DNA of 43,031 nt from Candidatus Segatella albertsiae. Its GTDB lineage: Bacteria > Bacteroidota > Bacteroidia > Bacteroidales > Bacteroidaceae. Numbering within the stretch: the stretch's first letter is position 1; each line of letters starts with the position of its first letter. The translations under genes and the position numbers were made by a program. The DNA lies in NCBI GenBank assembly GCA_002451555.1, contig DKCU01000029.1, positions 1 to 43,031 of the forward strand. Direction: 5' to 3'. The notes under the pieces are model-generated. The model saw nothing but the letters and a program-made list of their open reading frames with translations, was not told the origin of the DNA and made no database searches. Below, in pieces: positions 25,349 through 31,362 of the stretch.

Positions 25349-26392
25349 TCACCCTTCTCGTTCTTTCAGGAAGCTTTCCAACTTCCATCTCATGAATCCA
25401 CCACGGTTTCGTATCGGGGTATGCTTGCGCTCCATCTCCTTGGCGAACCAGTCCTGGTGGTTGAAGAAGGCATCTAGTTCGGGTATCATCGTGTAACGGA
25501 TGCGCTTGACCAGTTCCAGCGACACCTTGGCATCGACTCCCCACACAAAGTCCAGCACTATCTTGATGCGAGTCTGGTAACCTTGGAGCTCCACCAATTT
25601 ATCGCCAGTTGGATTCTCGTCCTCCTGCGTGATGAAGGTGAAGAGCACATGGTCGCACCACGGTCCGTCCTTGGTCTCGTTCTTGTAGAGGGGCTTGTAG
25701 CGGAAATACACCTCGCTGGTGCCGTTCTTGAAGGCTTTCTCCATCTCTACCCGGGCAGGTTCGAGGAGGTTTTTCTTCACGCTGGCATAGTCTTTGTATG
25801 TGCCTTCGCCCTTCACGCTGAAGGTGGCGGCGATGAACTGCGGCTTCAACTTCTTGGTGGCTCCGCCCAGCTGGGCATAGTAGTAGCGATAAGCCTGTCG
25901 GGTGGCAAAGCGCCTGAAGGAGAAGAAGGTGTTCAGGTTCAGGCGGTAGTAGCCCTTCTTGTTGCTCAAGTAGTATTTCAACACATCGAGCGAGGTATGC
26001 AGCACGACGTATTCCCGATTGTTCTCACGCATGAAGGTGACCGTGAAAAGTTGTGGGAAGATGGCGTACTCCATGGCTCCCGATGGCAGGAAACGAGGTA
26101 TCTGCACCAACTTCTTCGCCATGCTTTGGAGGGCACTTTTGGCTCGGGAGTAATGCGAGCGATTTGCCTCCAGCTCCTTTAGGGCGATGCGGGTGTGGCG
26201 CATCTGCTCCGCATTCTCCTCGAAGGAGAAGCAGAGCTTGTCGGTTTGCGCCTGTTGCGTGATGGCATTGCTGATGTCCTTCTGGCAACACTTGTGGATA
26301 CGCATGAGCAACGTGCTTTCATAGCGTGTGTAAGAATTGAGGGTAAATGCTTGTACCCAAAACTCCAAGATAAATTCCTGGCTTTTAGTCAT
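25349..26392 (-). CDS. RepB-like (Rep_3 family) replication initiation protein
   Basis: 347 aa. The central part (YYRLNLNTFFSFRRFATRQA, followed by YRYYYAQL) and the later KDYASVKKNLLEPARVEMEK fit the paired winged-helix domains of plasmid Rep_3 initiators: a Ser/Phe-Arg helix, then the V/L-LEPA-x-x-E motif. Such proteins bind iterons to start plasmid replication. No iteron-like repeats were seen around it and its neighbours look chromosomal, so it may be a plasmid remnant or a domesticated DNA-binding protein. The C-terminus (NRGGFMRWKLESFLKEREG) is basic. The gene is preceded by the structured RNA at 26484-26838, either its leader or an independent RNA. Family call is by motif only. Confidence 0.65.
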   Translation of the reverse strand: MTKSQEFILEFWVQAFTLNSYTRYESTLLMRIHKCCQKDISNAITQQAQTDKLCFSFEENAEQMRHTRIALKELEANRSHYSRAKSALQSMAKKLVQIPRFLPSGAMEYAIFPQLFTVTFMRENNREYVVLHTSLDVLKYYLSNKKGYYRLNLNTFFSFRRFATRQAYRYYYAQLGGATKKLKPQFIAATFSVKGEGTYKDYASVKKNLLEPARVEMEKAFKNGTSEVYFRYKPLYKNETKDGPWCDHVLFTFITQEDENPTGDKLVELQGYQTRIKIVLDFVWGVDAKVSLELVKRIRYTMIPELDAFFNHQDWFAKEMERKHTPIRNRGGFMRWKLESFLKEREG

Positions 26393-26483
26393 TTCTTCTT
26401 TTAATTGCTTTGTTGTTATAATTTATGATTTATAATTATAACAGCAAGTAGGAGGAATGAACAAGAAAAATTCTGATACGCAG

Positions 26484-26838
26484 AAAAAAGACTGCACATA
26501 ATCAAAGACACCAACCTTATAGGTTGTCAAACCACACATATCTCTTCTGGTAATCCCAAATCGGTATCAGGTTTGGTCATGCAGTTGCTCCTTTTTTTAA
26601 GCGTCATTACTCTTATCTTGCCAAACCTCGATACCTGCTGTTGTTCTTTAGTTCGAACTGTGCAGACATATCTCAGCCTGGACAAGGATTTCAAGTAATG
26701 ACCTTAAAGAGGGGAGCAAATCCTCTTGTGCTAAAGTCTCAGAATTAAAAAATCCTTCTCTTCGTGGAACTGTCTCTCTGTTGTGAGTGCCTTTTCCGTG
26801 GGATTTTCCACCTACAAAATTGGCTTCGACAATTCATT
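26484..26838 (-). ncRNA. Structured RNA of unknown class, about 355 nt
   Basis: No credible protein frame exists here, but nested complementarity does. A hairpin GTGG / CCAC lies at 26798-26811. AAGGATTT / AAATCCTT (26684-26691 with 26750-26757) encloses GACCTTA / TAAAGTC (26700-26706 with 26732-26738) and AAGAGG / CCTCTT (26707-26712 with 26722-26727). A 14-bp stem with one bulge joins 26563-26576 to 26621-26635. A 7-bp closing stem joins 26492-26498 to 26659-26665, followed on the - strand by a T run at 26489-26484. A consensus promoter sits at the other end. It is not tmRNA, SRP RNA or RNase P RNA by their conserved motifs. It may be free-standing or the 5' leader of the RepB-like gene, whose ATG lies 92 bases beyond the T run. 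Confidence 0.65.
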
Positions 26839-26843
26839 GGGCA

Positions 26844-26874
26844 CAAAAGTAATATTATTTTTTGAATTAGCAAA
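26844..26874 (-). promoter_or_regulatory. Consensus promoter of the structured RNA
   Basis: TTTG (26871-26874), exactly 19 bases, TACTTTTG (26844-26851) on the - strand. Start expected near 26838. Confidence 0.8.
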
Positions 26875-27165
26875 GCTTTTCTTCAAAAAAATGAAAAAAA
26901 ATATTTAAAATCCACTCATGAATACCATATTCCTTGATTATAATTCTCATATATTATCATATTATAGGATGATTTATTGGATGCTATCTATTTGATAGCT
27001 AGATATTTGCAATTTCGATTCTGCGCAGATGGTAACAGGCGTTGTCGGGAAATCGGCTCTTGGGAACCTATTTGCCCTTCTCTTGGTAACTTTTTCTATC
27101 TGCCTGGAGCAATGGGGAAGGGAACGTTACCCGCTGCGCAGAAAATGGGGTTAAATGTTAAATTC

Positions 27166-27197
27166 TTAGGCTCGTATGGATATTTTTCCTATTTTTG
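27166..27197 (+). promoter_or_regulatory. Probable promoter for the amidase unit, long leader
   Basis: TTAG (27166-27169, one mismatch), 20 bases, TATTTTTG (27190-27197). The predicted leader to the amidase ATG is about 400 nt and includes the 27432-27461 hairpin. Confidence 0.55.
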
Positions 27198-27409
27198 CAG
27201 TGTCAATCAGAAAGTGACTTGATATGCAAAAAAGTAAGGCGATTCAAGTAAAAGATGAACTGTTGCATGATTTTGTTTGTTAGTTTTTAGTACTGTTTTT
27301 AGATGGTAAACCTTAAAGTCTGTAAGATGAGAAACATGAATTTTGTTTACAACAGGATTCCGTGTGCGAGGAGGTATATCAGACCTCCTTGCACCACTTT
27401 CATTTTTCC

Positions 27410-27461
27410 CTGCGCAGAGAAAAATTTTTATCTGGGCAGGGAGAAATTTTTCCCTGCCCAG
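27410..27461. repeat. CTGCGCAG / CTGGGCAGGGA palindrome cluster
   Basis: CTGGGCAGGGA (27432-27442) and TCCCTGCCCAG (27451-27461) form a perfect 11-bp stem around an 8-base loop. A variant, CCCTGCGCAG, lies just before (27408-27417). The 8-base palindrome CTGCGCAG also occurs at 27021-27028 and 27134-27141. Confidence 0.65.
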
Positions 27462-27607
27462 GGAGCGATTCTTTCCTGGGGTAGGGAAAACGGATTATGG
27501 CGAAATAATTTTACAAAATATAAAATTCCAGCTCTGAGTATCGTCCTGTGTCAAGGTCGGCAAAGCAGGATAGAATATTGATGTTTAACCCTTAAATTTT
27601 AAAGTTT

Positions 27608-28201
27608 ATGAAACAAGAACAAGAAGTGAAGAGATTGATTACGATGCTTGTCATCCATTGTACTGCCACCCGTTGTAACCGCCGTTACTCGTTGTTGCAG
27701 CTGTATCACGACCACGTGGAGGTGAACCACTGGCGTTTCATCGGCTACCATTTCTACATCCTGCGTGATGGCAAGGTAGAGGTGACTCGTCCGTTGGCTC
27801 GTATGGGTGCCCATGCCAAGGGCTTCAATGCCCACAGCATCGGCATCTGCTATGAGGGTGGTCTCGATGAGATGGGGCATCCTACGGACACTCGAACGCC
27901 TGAGCAGAAGGAGGCGATGGCGAGGTTGATTGTCCAGTTGAAGCAGCAGTTCCCGACGATACATACTGTGTTGGGGCATTGCGACCTGCCTGGAGTTCAG
28001 AAGGCCTGTCCGTGTTTTGATGCCACCTTGCTCCAGCCCTTGCTCCAAGTGAGGAACTTGGATGAGTGGGAGGAGATGGATAGCGAAAAGAAGTCAAGGA
28101 TATTGGGGACGTGCAGCGGAAAGGAAGGAGGCTCTCATCGGAGTGTCACTCTGCAAACGGACTCTGACAAGGGAGTAGAAAAGAAAGGGGGCAAATCATG
28201 A
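27608..28201 (+). CDS. N-acetylmuramoyl-L-alanine amidase (Amidase_2, T7 lysozyme-like)
   Basis: 197 aa; it cleaves the bond between muramic acid and the peptide stem. The three zinc ligands fit: His in LVIHCTAT, His in VLGHCDLPG and Cys in KACPCFDA. Also typical are the WRFIGYHFYILRDG block and NAHSIGICYEGG. There is no signal peptide, as with phage-type lysozymes, so it needs lysis, a holin-like route or another exit. The tail beyond residue 150 is charged and variable. Its last bases overlap the start of the next gene (ATGA), so the pair is translationally coupled. In many Bacteroidales this amidase sits beside HU-like and smalltalk genes; here those are 20 kb away. Confidence 0.9.
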   Translation: MKQEQEVKRLITMLVIHCTATRCNRRYSLLQLYHDHVEVNHWRFIGYHFYILRDGKVEVTRPLARMGAHAKGFNAHSIGICYEGGLDEMGHPTDTRTPEQKEAMARLIVQLKQQFPTIHTVLGHCDLPGVQKACPCFDATLLQPLLQVRNLDEWEEMDSEKKSRILGTCSGKEGGSHRSVTLQTDSDKGVEKKGGKS

Positions 28202-28593
28202 ATAAAAGAATGGAAATCGTGATTTTGCGTCATTTTCGCCTAGGAAAAGCCCTGCATGGCAGGCTGTTGTGGGACGGGCAATACATCTGCGACACCTTGG
28301 AGAATGCAGATACCTGTTTGCCCGTAGGAGAGTACGAGTTGCGTTCGTGGCGCGACTGGTTTGTTCCGTCGAATGGCCCCTATGCATTGTCCTGTGGCAA
28401 GATAGCCGTGGGCACTTGCAGGCACTTCGGTTTCCTCGTGCGTACGCAGGAGAGTTATATGCCTCTGGTCGATAGAGTGAGAAAGGCGTTGGCTCGCCAT
28501 CATGTAGTTACCGTCACCATCCGTGAGGATGGTGACGATTATAAAGACTTAAACATGTTTTTTTGTCTTTTCTTCTTATTCATAGGTATATAG
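28198..28593 (+). CDS. DUF5675-like protein (131 aa)
   Basis: Residues 10-50 (GKALHGRLLWDGQYICDTLE, then LPVGEYELR) carry the family's start, and SYMPLVDRVRKALARHHVVT its end. The family's usual middle (a GN...GCI motif) is not visible, so it is a short or diverged member. Function is unknown; the family is often found beside phage-type amidases, as here. The last 13 residues (NMFFCLFFLFIGI) are unexpectedly hydrophobic and lie beyond a perfect hairpin at 28513-28536. The 3' end overlaps the 39-aa gene on the opposite strand by 55 bases. Confidence 0.6.
   Translation: MNKRMEIVILRHFRLGKALHGRLLWDGQYICDTLENADTCLPVGEYELRSWRDWFVPSNGPYALSCGKIAVGTCRHFGFLVRTQESYMPLVDRVRKALARHHVVTVTIREDGDDYKDLNMFFCLFFLFIGI
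28513..28536. other. Perfect 10-bp hairpin inside the 3' end of the DUF5675-like gene
   Basis: GTCACCATCC and GGATGGTGAC pair fully around GTGA. On the + strand a T run follows only after 20 bases. On the - strand it begins two bases after the stop codon of the 39-aa gene. It could end or protect either transcript. Confidence 0.7.
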
Positions 28594-28658
28594 TCCTGGG
28601 CTAGCAAGACTATGCTAATGACAAGTCCTATTGTAAATATAACATTTATCATGCTCAT
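28539..28658 (-). CDS. Small membrane peptide (39 aa), antisense to the DUF5675-like 3' end
   Basis: ATG at 28658, TAA at 28539. It starts MSMINVIFTIGLVISIVLLA, one clear hydrophobic helix, then QDYIPMNKKKRQKNMFKSL, a strongly basic tail. A consensus promoter (28766-28797) lies about 100 bases upstream and a perfect hairpin begins just after the stop. Topology resembles the two peptides at 24951-25173: one helix with a basic cytosolic end. Function unknown. A type I toxin or small regulator is possible but not shown. Confidence 0.6.
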   Translation of the reverse strand: MSMINVIFTIGLVISIVLLAQDYIPMNKKKRQKNMFKSL

Positions 28659-28765
28659 ACCTTTTTATATAAAAAAAATATTAGCTTCTATAGATTAGAA
28701 GTTATATGCCGATTTTTTCCTTTTCTGTCTTCATCATAATATTTGTGTTGCTGATTTTTCGGTTG

Positions 28766-28797
28766 CAAATGTACGGAAAATATTCGTAACTCGCAAA
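28766..28797 (-). promoter_or_regulatory. Consensus promoter of the 39-aa peptide
   Basis: TTTG (28794-28797), exactly 20 bases, TACATTTG (28766-28773). The surrounding 41 bases match the promoter at 30752-30783 at 36 positions. Confidence 0.75.
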
Positions 28798-28823
28798 TCT
28801 TTCGAGAGGTTTTTGTTTGGTGA

Positions 28824-28868
28824 ACTAAAAATCCCCACCTTCATCCTTCATGGGATGGTGGTGGGGAT
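28824..28868 (-). terminator. Terminator of the AAA/PD-(D/E)XK gene
   Basis: ATCCCCACC / GGTGGGGAT plus inner ATCC / GGAT (28831-28868), followed on the - strand by TTTTTAG. The 85 bases between it and the gene's stop show nothing else. Confidence 0.8.
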
Positions 28869-28953
28869 AAATATATCTTATAAGTTGACATGAGGCAAAT
28901 TCTATTATTTCCATATAGCTCATATCTCATTATATTGAAATATTCTCGCAAAT

Positions 28954-30726
28954 TTATTCCGTGATTTCCTTCATTTTCTTCAGCTCCCATCCCTCGAACT
29001 GCATGATGATCTTGTGGAGGGTGGTGCCTTGGCGCAATGCCTCGACACGAGGCGCTGCAGCATACTGTTTGATTTGTTTCACCGCATCGTTCCATTGTTT
29101 TTCTGCTTTCGTCACTTCACCCAGTTCTGGGTCTGTCACCTTTTCATTCCATTCTTTCTTGGATAGCACCTTCAACTCGATGATATAGCTATGCTTACTG
29201 TCGTAGTGGGTGAGGTTGGGCAGAAGGAAGAAGTCGCAGTAACCATGGCTCATCTCCAGTTCCGGGGCGGTGATGTAGTAGTTGTTGAGGCTCAGGTATG
29301 CCATGAAGAAACCTTGCAAGTTACGCTCCGCCTCGATGCCGTCTCTAACAGACGATACGTCGGCGTAAGCTTTCGCCATGTGCCCCAGTGCATCCTCCCA
29401 TTTGCCTTCGAACGCCATATAGGTGAACTTGGTCTTCAGTTCGGCGAGGTTTACGTACTTCTGCTCTTGGTATTGTGCCAAGAGATAACCGTAGTATTGC
29501 TTTCGCACGTTGTTGTTCGGGATGCCGAGGATGAGCTGGTCGCCAAACGTTCCCTTGATGGTGAGCATGCCGTAATAGAACAGCAGGCTGACGAATATCT
29601 CAGGATCAGTCAATGCCTTGGCAGGGAACGAATCCATGACGTTGCCGTGGATTTCCCCCTTCTCGGCGATAGTCTTGATGATGCCCTTGCGGTCGCCGTC
29701 CAACTGGTCGAGCTTGAGCAGGTTCTCCATCTTGCCATAGTCGGTCTTTGTGTTCGGGTCTATCATCTCTCTAGGAGGTTCTCCGTCGTTGATGTAATTG
29801 CGAAGGTAATAGATGACCATGTCGCAGTTGAACACCTTGCTCTGTTTCTTCAGGGCAGACCTGGAGAAGCAATAGTTGTCGTACCATGGCTTCATGTCGT
29901 TGATCATCCACTCCACGTCGCAGTCGGTTGGCAGGCAGCCCACTTCCTTGTAGTAGGTGAACATCTCTCGCACATCTTCCAAGGAGAAGCCCAGCATCTG
30001 GTTGAACTTATAGTTGGTGGAGATGCTCCAACCGATGTTGAAACCACTTGTCACATCATCCAGCGTCACAGGACTCACTCCCGTCATGAAGATACGGGAA
30101 AAGTTGCCCTTGAACTTCTTGAACACGTCGCGGTAGAATCCGTTGGCATGCGTGATGGCATGATATACCTCCTCGCCATGCACATTGAGTATCGTGTTGG
30201 TGAAGTTGTCGTACTCGTCGATGATGAGGTAGAGGGAGAGATTTTGTCGTTGGGTCTCGGCATTGATAAGGGTGAGTTTGCCTATCGCATTTTCGGCGGC
30301 ATGAACTTGCTTGATAAAGTCCTTGGAATAAATATCATTATACTTATCCACAAAGTAATCGAAACATACCTTGCAATAGGCATCGAAGTTTTTTTCGAGG
30401 CTGTCGATGTCGCCTCCCACTTGCGAAAAGTCGAGATATAGTATTTGGAACTTGCCCTGTAGGTCGGTAGGGTGCTGACCTATCCACAGGTTGCCAAACA
30501 ACTCATGGAATCTCTCGGGAGTTGTCTTGCAATCGTAGTATGCACGGAGCATGTTGATGAAGAGGCTCTTGCCGAAGCGGCGAGGGCGGATGAAGAACAA
30601 GTTGTCTGCCTGGTTTTCCATGTCAGGTATGAACCTTGTCTTATCTACATAATAGAGATTTCTAGTGATTACGCTTGCGAAATCCGATACTCCGTAGGGT
30701 ATTCCCTTGATTTTGTTTTGTGTCAT
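28954..30726 (-). CDS. AAA-ATPase-like protein with C-terminal PD-(D/E)XK nuclease domain
   Basis: 590 aa. The N-terminus (IPYGVSDFASVITRNLYYVDKT) and the loop FFIRPRRFGKSLFI, a variant Walker A, mark the AAA-ATPase-like family; LYLIIDEYDNF is Walker B. The C-terminus has GYCDFFLLP, then SYIIELKVL: the Asp and Glu-x-Lys of a PD-(D/E)XK nuclease fold. Such genes are abundant in gut Bacteroidales, often many per genome, and their job is unknown; a mobile or defence-related role is guessed. It is a single-gene unit with a consensus promoter (30752-30783) and a strong terminator. Confidence 0.9.
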   Translation of the reverse strand: MTQNKIKGIPYGVSDFASVITRNLYYVDKTRFIPDMENQADNLFFIRPRRFGKSLFINMLRAYYDCKTTPERFHELFGNLWIGQHPTDLQGKFQILYLDFSQVGGDIDSLEKNFDAYCKVCFDYFVDKYNDIYSKDFIKQVHAAENAIGKLTLINAETQRQNLSLYLIIDEYDNFTNTILNVHGEEVYHAITHANGFYRDVFKKFKGNFSRIFMTGVSPVTLDDVTSGFNIGWSISTNYKFNQMLGFSLEDVREMFTYYKEVGCLPTDCDVEWMINDMKPWYDNYCFSRSALKKQSKVFNCDMVIYYLRNYINDGEPPREMIDPNTKTDYGKMENLLKLDQLDGDRKGIIKTIAEKGEIHGNVMDSFPAKALTDPEIFVSLLFYYGMLTIKGTFGDQLILGIPNNNVRKQYYGYLLAQYQEQKYVNLAELKTKFTYMAFEGKWEDALGHMAKAYADVSSVRDGIEAERNLQGFFMAYLSLNNYYITAPELEMSHGYCDFFLLPNLTHYDSKHSYIIELKVLSKKEWNEKVTDPELGEVTKAEKQWNDAVKQIKQYAAAPRVEALRQGTTLHKIIMQFEGWELKKMKEITE

Positions 30727-30751
30727 GATTCAGTCTCCTTCTAAACTTTTG

Positions 30752-30783
30752 CAAAAATACAGAAAATTTTCGGAACTCGCAAA
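30752..30783 (-). promoter_or_regulatory. Consensus promoter of the AAA/PD-(D/E)XK gene
   Basis: TTTG (30780-30783), exactly 20 bases, TATTTTTG (30752-30759), a 25-base leader. Confidence 0.8.
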
Positions 30784-30810
30784 TCTTTCCATATATTTTC
30801 TCTCTTGAAA

Positions 30811-31060
30811 GGAAAATGGGGGTGTGTCATAAGTCACAACCCATGTGCCCTGAAAGGGCAATAAGCTCCAAGCCTAGGGCAACGCCCTAGGTCAGCAATC
30901 ATTTAGAAAAATCGCCCTGAAAGGGCAAAAGCAACACATTATCAATGCTTTTGCCCTTTCAGGGCGACTTTCGTTTGTGTTATCATTACCCAGGGCGTTG
31001 CCCTGGGCTTGGGGCTTTTGGGCTTTCTGCCCGACTTATGGCACACCCTCATTTTTTCCA
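30811..31060. repeat. Near-perfect 250-bp palindrome, REP/MITE-like
   Basis: The two halves mirror each other about 30933. Outer arms are GGTGTGTCATAAGTC and GACTTATGGCACACC. Both carry AGGGCAACGCCCT blocks (CCTAGGGC on the left, CCCAGGGC on the right), and an inner GCCCTGAAAGGGCAAAAGCA faces its own complement. The left arm has an extra GCCCTGAAAGGGC. No transposase is inside. It lies between two - strand units and could also end the one upstream (65-aa peptide, stop at 31063). Confidence 0.85.
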
Positions 31061-31062
31061 AT

Positions 31063-31260
31063 TTATTCTTCTTCGTCGTATCCCTCTGATTCGCTCCATA
31101 GGTTGAAGGAGGATTGCTTGGCACCATTCATGCCGCCGCCGTTTCCACTTCCTCCATAATCAGGTCCGTTCTCTGTCTTAGATACTTGGGCATCCATCAG
31201 GCTGCCCATGTCTATCTGAAGAGTAACGGACGATGGGATAATATATCGTTTCTTTTCCAT
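31063..31260 (-). CDS. Short acidic/Gly-rich peptide of the MKKxYxxP type (65 aa)
   Basis: Starts MEKKRYIIPSSVTLQIDMGS, with the basic head, Tyr and Pro of the two peptides at 18597 and 18869. It continues with a Gly-rich middle (YGGSGNGGGMNG) and an acidic end (SEGYDEEE). No hydrophobic helix. It follows the 1648-aa giant protein by 102 bp, which hold a perfect 12-bp hairpin, so the arrangement (giant sorting-domain protein, hairpin, small peptide) partly repeats that at 18.6-24.4 kb. Function unknown. Confidence 0.75.
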   Translation of the reverse strand: MEKKRYIIPSSVTLQIDMGSLMDAQVSKTENGPDYGGSGNGGGMNGAKQSSFNLWSESEGYDEEE

Positions 31261-31283
31261 GTTTGCTTTCTTTCAGTTTTAGC

Positions 31284-31317
31284 CAGTTGCAAGTAAGTTT
31301 TATCCTACTTGCAACTG
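31284..31317 (-). other. Perfect 12-bp hairpin upstream of the 65-aa peptide gene
   Basis: CAGTTGCAAGTA and TACTTGCAACTG pair fully around a 10-base loop, 23 bases before the ATG. No T run follows on the - strand, so it is probably a processing or stability element between the giant gene and the peptide gene. Confidence 0.75.
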
Positions 31318-31362
31318 TATTACTAGCTTTTCAATTCTTTTCTCTGTTCGAGCGTTCCCTCA

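Larger units (their letters stand above)
26875..27607. other. Gene-free 730-bp stretch upstream of the amidase gene
   Basis: No credible coding frame. It contains three CTGCGCAG palindromes, a GGAGGT / ACCTCC hairpin (27370-27388), a long CTGGGCAGGGA hairpin and a probable + promoter at 27166-27197. The A/T-rich part 26875-26990 shows nothing. Confidence 0.6.

Noticed and set aside
26484..26838. tmRNA, RNase P RNA or SRP RNA identity for the structured RNA
   Set aside because: None of their conserved motifs (tRNA-like ends with CCA, the RNase P core, the SRP tetraloop helix) could be found.
26977..27581. Frames of 60-90 codons on the + strand
   Set aside because: They are made of palindromic repeat sequence, differ in frame from the likely transcript's start, and show no protein pattern.
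30811..31060. CRISPR array
   Set aside because: The repeated blocks are mirror images in one palindrome, not spaced direct repeats, and no cas gene is present.
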